Shown here piece after piece: positions 55,091 to 62,622 of a stretch of DNA of 64,000 nt (within the stretch, counting starts at the first letter, position 1; each line of letters begins with the position of its first letter). The position numbers were made by a program, and so were the translations under genes. The DNA comes from Flavobacterium ammoniigenes. GTDB taxonomy: Bacteria; Bacteroidota; Bacteroidia; Flavobacteriales; Flavobacteriaceae. The notes under the pieces were generated by a model, which did not search any database, had not been told where the DNA came from, and was given only the letters and a program-made list of their open reading frames with translations. Location: the NCBI RefSeq assembly GCF_020886055.1, contig NZ_AP025184.1:1736001-1800000 (forward strand), given 5' to 3'.

Positions 55091-56470
55091 TGACTGGGGG
55101 AAAAATAATTCAACTTTGGTACCTAATTGCTCAGAACTAGAGATATTGATACCAATATTCAGCAGTAAACAAAGACGTTGAACAATGGACAAGCCAACAC
55201 CTATTCCTTTAATATCAGGGTGATTTAAAGCTTTAGAACGAAAAAAGGGTTGGAACACTTTTTCTAAATCTACTTTAGAAATACCAATTCCATTATCAAC
55301 AATGGAACATATGATTTGTTGTTCTTTACTATACAAATGAACATTTATGGTACCGTTTGAATTAGAATACTTTAACGCATTTGAAATTAAATTGGTGAGA
55401 ATTATTGACACAAAATGATGATCTGAAATACAATAAAATTCATCTTCAAATTCAGTCGAAATTATAATACCATTGGCTTCTATAAAAGTGGATTGTCTAG
55501 CTAAAGTGTCGAGAATTAGACCATTTAAGAAAACGGATTCTTTTTTTATAGTTTGCTTCTCATTCTCATATCTTGCCAATAATAATAATTGATCCACTAA
55601 ATGATTCAACCGATCGACTTCTGACACACAAAAATTGATTTTATCTTCATATTCTTGGGTTCCCCTTGGTTTTCTAATTAATACTTCTAAAGTGCCTTTA
55701 ATTACTGTTAGTGGAGTACGTAGTTCATGAGAAGCATCCGAAGTAAATTGTTTTTCGCGCTCAATAGCAGTCTCTAATCGATCTAATAAATTATTAATAG
55801 TTTTGGACAAAACATACAATTCATCTTTCGTTTTAGGTAACGGAATTCGGGACTTCAAATTGTCTTTAGTGATTATATTTGAAGTAGTAATTATCTCACT
55901 GATAGGTTGAATGCTACGACCGGTAATGAGTCGTGCGATCCCAAACAAAATAAGCAAAATTGTAGGATAAGCAATTAATAAAACCTCTAATAAGTCATTC
56001 AAAACCATAAAAGAATTTTCTAATGACATCGCAACCATAAGGTAACCAACAATTGTTTTATCTTGATATATTGGCAGCTGAATTTGACGCAAAGATTTTC
56101 CTTCTAATTGGTAATCAAACAAATGGCCGGAAGGAATTTTGGATTGAAATTGCAGATTCATTTTAAGATTAGGTGATTTTTCAACAACTCGTTTATTTTC
56201 GTCAACAAACTGAACAAAAACTGGATTTACATCAACCGTATTATGTTCTCTTTCCATCCATTCTTCTGCGTGAATAAGACGAAAATTATAATTACTTATA
56301 GAAATTTCAGTTAAGTGCTTCTGAGATTCTGATATAATATCATCATTAATATGGCTGTAAACATTATAACTTACACTGAAATAGATAACACAAAATACCA
56401 CTGAAATTAATAAAGCAGTGGTAAATATGTACAATGAAGCTATTCTATTTTTAAATGAAAGTTGTTGCAT
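55082..56470 (-). CDS. Sensor histidine kinase of the metal-type two-component system
   Basis: 462 residues. Two membrane helices (about 12-33 and 158-180) enclose a periplasmic sensor domain of about 125 residues; HAMP-like linker about 182-235; HisKA with phospho-acceptor His248 (DASHELRTPLT); HATPase with NLISNALKY, DNGIGIS and GIGVGLSIV. The architecture matches CusS/CzcS-type kinases. The sensor has several His (about 67, 76, 116) that could bind a metal. 3 nt after the response regulator gene. Confidence 0.92.
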   Translation of the reverse strand: MQQLSFKNRIASLYIFTTALLISVVFCVIYFSVSYNVYSHINDDIISESQKHLTEISISNYNFRLIHAEEWMEREHNTVDVNPVFVQFVDENKRVVEKSPNLKMNLQFQSKIPSGHLFDYQLEGKSLRQIQLPIYQDKTIVGYLMVAMSLENSFMVLNDLLEVLLIAYPTILLILFGIARLITGRSIQPISEIITTSNIITKDNLKSRIPLPKTKDELYVLSKTINNLLDRLETAIEREKQFTSDASHELRTPLTVIKGTLEVLIRKPRGTQEYEDKINFCVSEVDRLNHLVDQLLLLARYENEKQTIKKESVFLNGLILDTLARQSTFIEANGIIISTEFEDEFYCISDHHFVSIILTNLISNALKYSNSNGTINVHLYSKEQQIICSIVDNGIGISKVDLEKVFQPFFRSKALNHPDIKGIGVGLSIVQRLCLLLNIGINISSSEQLGTKVELFFPQSPK

Positions 56471-56473
56471 ACA

Positions 56474-57136
56474 TTAATCATTTGCGATATAGCCCACACC
56501 TCGAATTGTTTTAATGTAGTCTTCTTCTTTTTTAAAATTTAATTTTTTTCGAATAGCATTCATAAATACATCAATAACTCCAGTATCATAATCAAAATGA
56601 ATATCCCATACCTCTTCAATGATTTGTGATCGTGTACACACTTTGCCTTTATTTTTTATCAAATAGCGCAACAACTCAAATTCGCGATGCGTTAAAGTAA
56701 CTGCCTCATGATTAATAGTAACTTGATGTTTAGATACATCCATTACTATTGGTCCTAAAGTTAACAGCTGTGCTTCTTGACTATTTCGAAAATGTATTTT
56801 GATGCGTTCTAATAATTCATCAAAGCTAAATGGTTTTTTGATATAATCATTTGCGCCTGCTCTCAATCCTTCAATAGTCTCAGTAACGGTATCTTTGGCA
56901 GTTAAAAAGAGTATTGGACAAGTTGTATTGTATAATCGGAAGGATTTACAAACTTCTAAACCAGTCAGTTTAGGTAACATCCAATCAAGCAAAATTAAGT
57001 CGAAACTTTCTTTTGAAAGTAATTGAATTGCTTGTTCGCCATCTGTTGCTGTTAGGATATCATATCCTTCTTCTTCTAATCCTTGTTGTAAGAATTGAAG
57101 TATCCCAGCTTCGTCTTCTACTATTAATATGCGCAT
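56474..57136 (-). CDS. OmpR-family response regulator
   Basis: 220 residues. Receiver domain (1-118) with Glu7/Asp8 acidic residues, phospho-acceptor Asp51 (LILLDWMLP), Thr and Lys in FLTAKD and YIKKPF. Winged-helix output domain (about 125-220) with LTHREFELLRYLIKNKGKVCTRSQIIEEVWDIHFDYDTGVIDVFMNAIRKKL. It resembles CusR/CzcR-type regulators. Probable targets are the hexamer arrays at 55052-55090 and 60358-60374, i.e. the efflux operon and its own operon. Confidence 0.93.
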   Translation of the reverse strand: MRILIVEDEAGILQFLQQGLEEEGYDILTATDGEQAIQLLSKESFDLILLDWMLPKLTGLEVCKSFRLYNTTCPILFLTAKDTVTETIEGLRAGANDYIKKPFSFDELLERIKIHFRNSQEAQLLTLGPIVMDVSKHQVTINHEAVTLTHREFELLRYLIKNKGKVCTRSQIIEEVWDIHFDYDTGVIDVFMNAIRKKLNFKKEEDYIKTIRGVGYIAND

Positions 57137-57156
57137 TGATTCAATTCTAATTTTAT

Positions 57157-58632
57157 TTATTGCATGATAAATTTGAAGGCTACTGTGGCAATACTGGCTT
57201 TAAGTCGGTCAGTACGATCGTATTGATGGAATCTAAAATCAATGTTTTTTAGCCCAAATTGCCATATTTTGGCTGATGCAAAAATATCAGTGTAATTGAC
57301 TCCAAAACCTATTTGTTTGGTTTCAAAGGTAGCTAAATCTGGATCAGAAGTATAAAATTGTTCCGTTGAAAGATGCTTTTCGTAAGGAGCGTAATATTGA
57401 GACGCATTTTGGGTATAATACCTAAAGCTTGGGAATACTGTAAATTTATCTGAAAGCTTTACTGGTAATTCTATACTTGCAGTTTGTGCTCGAATATTCC
57501 AATCATCTGAATAATACCTGTAATACGTTCGTAAAACAAATCGTTCGTTGATATAATAATTCAATCGAACCCCAATTGGCAATTTAAATCGAGTATCAGG
57601 CAAACGCTCTATATCATCGGCTAATTTAAAAACACCGGTATTAGTGCTACTTTCATAATTGGCAATATATTGAGATTGGCCAATAAAAAAATTGGTTTTA
57701 TCGGCAAAATAAATTCGGTGATAGGGTGTTGATAATAAACCTTGTTGTTGTAATACATCAAAGAAAACTGAAAGTTGAAGTCGTTGGGATAGAATTTGTG
57801 AAAACCCAAAAGAAGCCGAATACGAATTTCTGTTGGTCAAGCTTAAATCTGTGAATTTAGTTGGTAAATACTTTTCAGTTGCCATAATCCCATTTTCATT
57901 ATAAACCGTAACTCCACTAAAATAACCTTGATTTAATAAATTAGTACCATATTTGGAATATTCATGGAGTTCCGTTGGATAAATCGGGCGCCATTGGTCT
58001 AAGTAGACATTAGCTTTTAGGTTGATTTCGGTATTTTTTTCATTGAATAAAGCAGCAATTCCTCCTCCAAAACCAAAAGAGGTATAATCGTACTCGTTTG
58101 AAAAAGAGACATCGGAATTCCATATAAAATTTCTAGAATCACTACTGTGACTATAATTAGCCATAACCGAAACCAATTGATCACTTTTAGAAGCGCCTGA
58201 TGAAGCTTGCCATGGCGAACCGTAAGGTCCTGTTCCTGTTGATGATGAAGCTGCTTTTGTATTTACTCTTTTGTCATCATCTCCTCCTGAGGCACCAGAA
58301 TAATTTGTGGTTCCTGAAGCACCAGACGAATTAAAAGGGTTTATATTACTAGAAGATGCTGATGAATAGGCTGATATACCAATATCTACGGTTAAAACAT
58401 CGTCATCGTTCAACGGCATAGCTACAGTTATATTCGAAGCGGCGTCTACGAGTTTTTCAGATCCAATTCCACCAGAAACAGATGATTTTGAACCGTCTTG
58501 AACATAATAACTAGCTAAAAAATCTACTTCAGCACTCTCTAATACCCTCTTTTTGAAGGTAGGTTGTTTTGTACCTTGTGAATAAACACAAGATAAAAGA
58601 AACAAAAATAGAATGGTATTGTATTTTTTCAT
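57157..58632 (-). CDS. DUF3570 outer-membrane beta-barrel protein with SGAS repeats
   Basis: 491 residues from ATG at 58632 (MKKYNTILFLFLLSC). Signal peptide (about 1-18), then an even pattern of amphipathic strands ending in aromatic residues, ending TVAFKFIMQ, typical of an outer-membrane barrel. A Ser/Gly-rich loop (about 90-150) carries SGAS three times, at 103-106, 112-115 and 145-148. SGA(S/T) is the core of the site that ApbE flavinylates, and apbE is two genes upstream. The family's function is not known. The frame can be extended to 58656, but that overlaps DUF4266. Confidence 0.88.
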   Translation of the reverse strand: MKKYNTILFLFLLSCVYSQGTKQPTFKKRVLESAEVDFLASYYVQDGSKSSVSGGIGSEKLVDAASNITVAMPLNDDDVLTVDIGISAYSSASSSNINPFNSSGASGTTNYSGASGGDDDKRVNTKAASSSTGTGPYGSPWQASSGASKSDQLVSVMANYSHSSDSRNFIWNSDVSFSNEYDYTSFGFGGGIAALFNEKNTEINLKANVYLDQWRPIYPTELHEYSKYGTNLLNQGYFSGVTVYNENGIMATEKYLPTKFTDLSLTNRNSYSASFGFSQILSQRLQLSVFFDVLQQQGLLSTPYHRIYFADKTNFFIGQSQYIANYESSTNTGVFKLADDIERLPDTRFKLPIGVRLNYYINERFVLRTYYRYYSDDWNIRAQTASIELPVKLSDKFTVFPSFRYYTQNASQYYAPYEKHLSTEQFYTSDPDLATFETKQIGFGVNYTDIFASAKIWQFGLKNIDFRFHQYDRTDRLKASIATVAFKFIMQ

Positions 58633-58646
58633 TGATAAAGTAATCA

Positions 58647-58859
58647 TTAATTGCATCCACAGCCTCCACCCGACTTTCCTCCATTGGCACCAGCCGCGGC
58701 TTCTCTATACACTTGAAAAGTTGTTTCATATTTTTCAGCCGTTCGGGCAGCCAATTTCATATCAATATCATTGATTTTTTCTTTTTCATACTCTTTAACA
58801 ACCGTACATGATTGAAATACAAACAAAATAAACAGAGACAAACAAGATTTCTTAATCAT
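58647..58859 (-). CDS. DUF4266 small lipoprotein with C-terminal Cys-x-Cys
   Basis: 70 residues. Lipobox Cys18 (VFQSC), a charged helical middle part and a Gly-rich tail ending GGGCGCN. The tail's C-x-C could bind a metal or form a disulfide with the thioredoxin-like protein of the operon. DUF4266 genes tend to sit beside DUF3570 genes (family knowledge), so the two may form one outer-membrane complex. 5 nt after apbE, 14 nt before the DUF3570 start. Confidence 0.85.
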   Translation of the reverse strand: MIKKSCLSLFILFVFQSCTVVKEYEKEKINDIDMKLAARTAEKYETTFQVYREAAAGANGGKSGGGCGCN

Positions 58860-58864
58860 AATTT

Positions 58865-59848
58865 TTAGTTGTATTTTTTAACATCTATTCCTTTTGAAGA
58901 ATGAATTTTTCCTTTATCATCAACAATGATACATTCAATTCCTTTTAATTGGTTTACTAAATCCAATCCTACTTCGACACCTAAAACAAAAATTCCAGTA
59001 GCCAAAGCATCCGCAATTTCAGTTTGCTTAGCAAATACCGAAACACTAACGACTCCTTGAGCTGGATAACCCGTTCTTGGATCAATAATATGTGAATACC
59101 GGATACCATTAAAGATAACGTATTTTTCGTAGCTACCTGAAGTTTCTACTGAACTATTTTCTAATGGAAACGTTGCAAATACTTTGTTTTTATTCATTGG
59201 ATTTACAATACCAACCGTCCATGGTTTTTGATTGTTTTGTTTACCCCAAGCATTAATATCTCCAGATACATTTACAATTCCGGATACACAACCATTAGCA
59301 ACTAATTTGTCTTTTACTTTGTCAGCAATATAGCCTTGTCCAATACCGCCAAGACCTAATTTCATTCCTTCTAGTTTTAAAAAAATAGATTGGTCTTTGG
59401 GGTTTAAAATGATATTTTTATACCCAATTTTAGCTACCGATTTTTTGATCGCTTCTTCGGTTGGCATCGTTTTCATACTCCCATCAAATTTCCAAATCTT
59501 ATCCATAGAGGCATATGAAATATCAAAAGCACCTTCCGTAATTTCTGAAATCTTAATTGCTCGCGCTACCAATTCATATACTTCTGAATCTACTTTTACA
59601 GCTTGTATTCCGGCATTTTTATTTACCATTGAAATTGGGGTGGTTGGAATCCAATCCGAAATTTGATTTTCAATACGTTTGACTTCTGCTATTGCTAAAT
59701 CAATAAAGAAATTGCCTTGGATAGAATCCTTAGCAACAACCGTAATTTCAAATGGACTGCCCAATAGGGAAACTTTCTTCTTGTATTCTGCTTGTGCGAA
59801 AGAAGAAAAGCTAACTACAATAAATATAAAGGATAGAAAATTTTTCAT
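58865..59848 (-). CDS. apbE: FAD:protein FMN transferase
   Basis: 327 residues with a signal peptide (about 1-20). ApbE transfers FMN from FAD to Ser/Thr of periplasmic proteins. Motifs: GLGGIGQGYIADKV, SGDINAWGKQ, ETSGSYEKYV, and SHIIDPRTGYPAQGV with the Mg-binding region, and a final metal Asp in IADALATGIFVLG. In this operon the DUF3570 protein, with SGAS motifs, is the obvious substrate. The start overlaps the thioredoxin-like gene stop by 1 nt (TAATG). Confidence 0.95.
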   Translation of the reverse strand: MKNFLSFIFIVVSFSSFAQAEYKKKVSLLGSPFEITVVAKDSIQGNFFIDLAIAEVKRIENQISDWIPTTPISMVNKNAGIQAVKVDSEVYELVARAIKISEITEGAFDISYASMDKIWKFDGSMKTMPTEEAIKKSVAKIGYKNIILNPKDQSIFLKLEGMKLGLGGIGQGYIADKVKDKLVANGCVSGIVNVSGDINAWGKQNNQKPWTVGIVNPMNKNKVFATFPLENSSVETSGSYEKYVIFNGIRYSHIIDPRTGYPAQGVVSVSVFAKQTEIADALATGIFVLGVEVGLDLVNQLKGIECIIVDDKGKIHSSKGIDVKKYN

Positions 59849-60282
59849 TATTTTTCGAATGAATGTATCAATTGAATGTATGCTGCTGCTGAAATATTTT
59901 TATAACCATCAACACCTAAAACAGTTCCTGTTTTATCTAATAAAAGCACTAATGGAAAATAACCTTCAGCATTGTATTGCGCCGCTAATTTTTTATTACT
60001 TTCAGTCAGAGCTGAATCCAATTGATTGACTTTCTTCTTTGGAAAGTCGGCTCTATAAATGACCCATTTGCTTTCAGATTCTTTTTTGAACTCTTCAGAT
60101 TGCCAAACAGTTTTATCTAGTTTTATACAAGGTGCACACCAATCTGATCCTGAAAAAACCAATAGTATATTTTTATTTTCATTCATTGCTTGTGTTTTAG
60201 CTTCTTCAAAATTAGTTTTCCAATTTTGAGAATAACCCAAAAAGCTTGTAAATACCATTAAAAATGCTACTATATTTTTCAT
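59848..60282 (-). CDS. Secreted thioredoxin-like protein
   Basis: 144 residues from ATG at 60282 (MKNIVAFLMVFTSFLGYSQ). Signal peptide, then a thioredoxin fold with FSGSDWCAPCIKLD (active-site CAPC, about 44-47) and the cis-Pro in FPLVLLLD. A frame to 60315 lacks the promoter distance and has a poorer signal, so the 60282 start is preferred. First gene of the operon; it may keep periplasmic Cys (such as the CGC tail of DUF4266) reduced. Overlaps apbE by 1 nt. Confidence 0.9.
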   Translation of the reverse strand: MKNIVAFLMVFTSFLGYSQNWKTNFEEAKTQAMNENKNILLVFSGSDWCAPCIKLDKTVWQSEEFKKESESKWVIYRADFPKKKVNQLDSALTESNKKLAAQYNAEGYFPLVLLLDKTGTVLGVDGYKNISAAAYIQLIHSFEK

Positions 60283-60312
60283 ATTGAATGAGTTTCTATG
60301 TTTAAACTTATA

Positions 60313-60346
60313 CAAAAATAACTGAAAATCAATCGTTTTATTTCAA
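60313..60346 (-). promoter_or_regulatory. Promoter of the thioredoxin-apbE-DUF3570-two-component operon
   Basis: On the minus strand TTG at 60344-60346 is separated by 23 nt from TATTTTTG at 60313-60320; the ATG at 60282 follows 30 nt later. It fits the Bacteroidetes consensus. Confidence 0.55.
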
Positions 60347-60357
60347 TTGAAATTGAT

Positions 60358-60374
60358 TTTAAGGGAACCTTAAG
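60358..60374. promoter_or_regulatory. Pair of CTTAAG-like hexamers, 11-bp spacing, upstream of the thioredoxin operon
   Basis: TTTAAG (60358-60363), 5 nt, CTTAAG (60369-60374): the same hexamer and N5 spacing as the array at 55052-55090. It begins 11 nt upstream of the -33 box of the operon that encodes the response regulator itself. Suggests autoregulation. Confidence 0.65.
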
Positions 60375-60453
60375 ATTAAATTTATTAAATATCATTTTTG
60401 AATATAGAATGTGTGATAGTTTTTATAGCAGTTCGTATTACTTTCAAATTGTT

Positions 60454-60461
60454 TATTTTTG
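60454..60461 (+). promoter_or_regulatory. -7 element TATTTTTG for the LTA-synthase-like gene
   Basis: An exact TAnnTTTG match 17 nt upstream of the ATG at 60479. It fixes the start, because the alternative start at 60398 would include the promoter in the coding region. Confidence 0.55.
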
Positions 60462-60478
60462 CAAAAAATAAATTCAAA

Positions 60479-62575
60479 ATGTCTTTACTAAAAAAACTAT
60501 CTCCTTTCTATACACTTACTTTATTTTATTTAATTGTAAGCTTTTTTTTAAGAACCATATTATTATTTCATCCCATTACACAAGCGAGTTTTTCAGGGCT
60601 TGATCTATTCAAAATAGTTGTTTTTGGAGTCGTATCTGATAGTTTGGTATTTATCGTATTGAGTAGTTTTTTGTGGTTGTACTTAGTATTTATTTCCAAT
60701 TCAAAATACCTACAACCAACGGGATATTTACTGTTTGGAACATTGGTAAGTTTGTTTTTGTATGTGGCATTTGGGAATACAATTTTAAATGAATATGGAG
60801 GCGCTTTACCTGAAATAGGAATGGCATTCATTGGATTAAAAACACTACTATTTGGTTTATTATTATTTCTTCCAAAATACCGTCAAACTATTCGTTTTTG
60901 GTTATTTTCATTTGTGATTTTTCTATACGTAACTTTAATACTTCAAAATGCAATTAGTGAATTTTTCTTTTGGAATGAATTTGGTGTAAAATACAATTTT
61001 ATCGCTGTGAACTATTTGGTGTATACCAATGAAGTAATTGGTAATATAATGCAGTCCTATCCTGTAATACCCATTTTCACTGCCCTTTTTATTTTATCAG
61101 GCACTATTACCTATTTCATTGTAAAACACTCTAAAAATTACTTAGAATCGATCCCAACTTTTGTAGAAAAAATTAAAATTTCAGGATTGTATTTAGTTCT
61201 TTTAGGCTTTTCATTAGTGACCGTTCCATTTTTAGCTGCCAAAGAAAATTCTCAAAACATCTTTACTAATGAATTGCAATCCAATGGAATTTATAAATTC
61301 TATTTGGCTTTCATACATAGTGAATTGGATTACTTTAAATTTTACAAAACGATTCCAAGTAATGAAGCCTATGCTATTTTGAAAGAGCAAATACCAGGTA
61401 TATCAAGTGAATCAACTTCGCGATTTATTAATGGAAAAGGACAAGAAACTCATAAAAATGTTGTACTGATTACAATTGAAAGCTACAGCGCTGATTTTAT
61501 GAAAGCCTATGGTAACGAAAACAATATTACCCCGTTTTTGGATGAATTGGCCACCCAAAGTTTACAATTCACCAATTTGTACGCCGTGGGCAATCGAACC
61601 GTTCGTGGTCTCGAAGCTGTAACGCTTTGCTTTCCTCCAACAGCCGGAGAAAGTGTCGTAAAACGAAAAGACAATAAAAACAAATTTTCTACTGGAAATG
61701 TTTTCAAACAAAAAGGATATAATGTAAACTACTTGTATGGTGGTGATGCCTTTTTTGATAATATGGAAGATTTTTTCTCTGGAAATGGTTATGGTATAAT
61801 TGATAAGAAATCATTGAATCCGAGTGAAATTACTTTTTCCAATGTTTGGGGGGTATGTGATGAAGATATGGCAAATAAAGCAATCCAAGTTATGAATGCC
61901 GAAGCAAAAACAGGAAAGCCATTCTTTAATCATTGGATGACTGTAAGTAACCATCGACCATTTACGTATCCGAACAATAAAATTGACATTCCGGGTGATG
62001 CGAAATCAAGAGATGGCGGAGTAAAATATACCGACTATGCATTGAAGCAATTCTTTGATATGGCAAAAAAACAAGCTTGGTTCAACAACACTGTTTTTGT
62101 GATTATTGCGGATCATTGTGCTTCTAGTGCAGGTAAAACAGAATTACCTTTGGACAAATATAGAATTCCGGCTATGGTATATAGTCCAGGATTTATTGCA
62201 CCTCAAAAGTACAACCAATTAATGTCCCAAATTGATGTAATGCCCACACTAATGGGCTTATTGAATTTTAGCTATGAAAGTAAGTTTTACGGACAAGATG
62301 TATTGGAATCTGATTACAAGCCAAGAGCATTGATTGCTACCTATCAGGATTTAGGTTTGATAAAAGACAATGTTTTGACGATTATATCGCCAAAACAACA
62401 GGTCAAACAATTCCAATTGAGCTTGAAACCAAACCAAAAAATGGCTCCTGAATTTCAACTTTATTATGACCAGGTATTATTGAAAAAAGAAAGAACCGAC
62501 TTAGTCAATGAAACAGTTTCGTATTATCAAACGGCCTCCGACTTATTGAAGAAAAAGAAGTACCAAAACAAATAA
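60479..62575 (+). CDS. LTA synthase-family membrane sulfatase-fold protein
   Basis: 698 residues from ATG at 60479 (MSLLKKLSPFY). About five membrane helices (to about residue 240) are followed by an alkaline-phosphatase/sulfatase-superfamily periplasmic domain (about 300-640): VVLITIESYSADFM for the first metal, VGNRTVRGLEA with the probable catalytic Thr, FVIIADHCASS for the second metal. In Gram-negatives such proteins act as phosphoglycerol or phosphoethanolamine transferases on membrane glycans or lipids. Monocistronic, terminator at 62577. Confidence 0.9.
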   Translation: MSLLKKLSPFYTLTLFYLIVSFFLRTILLFHPITQASFSGLDLFKIVVFGVVSDSLVFIVLSSFLWLYLVFISNSKYLQPTGYLLFGTLVSLFLYVAFGNTILNEYGGALPEIGMAFIGLKTLLFGLLLFLPKYRQTIRFWLFSFVIFLYVTLILQNAISEFFFWNEFGVKYNFIAVNYLVYTNEVIGNIMQSYPVIPIFTALFILSGTITYFIVKHSKNYLESIPTFVEKIKISGLYLVLLGFSLVTVPFLAAKENSQNIFTNELQSNGIYKFYLAFIHSELDYFKFYKTIPSNEAYAILKEQIPGISSESTSRFINGKGQETHKNVVLITIESYSADFMKAYGNENNITPFLDELATQSLQFTNLYAVGNRTVRGLEAVTLCFPPTAGESVVKRKDNKNKFSTGNVFKQKGYNVNYLYGGDAFFDNMEDFFSGNGYGIIDKKSLNPSEITFSNVWGVCDEDMANKAIQVMNAEAKTGKPFFNHWMTVSNHRPFTYPNNKIDIPGDAKSRDGGVKYTDYALKQFFDMAKKQAWFNNTVFVIIADHCASSAGKTELPLDKYRIPAMVYSPGFIAPQKYNQLMSQIDVMPTLMGLLNFSYESKFYGQDVLESDYKPRALIATYQDLGLIKDNVLTIISPKQQVKQFQLSLKPNQKMAPEFQLYYDQVLLKKERTDLVNETVSYYQTASDLLKKKKYQNK

Positions 62576-62576
62576 A

Positions 62577-62601
62577 AAAAGGAGCCATAATGGCTCCTTT
62601 T
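62577..62601. terminator. Bidirectional terminator
   Basis: An 11-bp perfect stem (AAAAGGAGCCA / TGGCTCCTTTT) with a 3-nt loop between the convergent ends of the LTA-synthase-like gene and acs. Confidence 0.9.
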
Positions 62602-62622
62602 ATATTGTAAGTTGATTTGAAA

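Noticed and set aside
58633..58656. Upstream start of the DUF3570 gene
   Set aside because: It overlaps the DUF4266 stop and destroys a clean signal peptide that starts at 58632.
60375..60396. Possible third and fourth hexamers next to the array at 60358
   Set aside because: The positions at 11-bp steps read ATTTAT and ATCATT, too far from CTTAAG to count in such AT-rich sequence.
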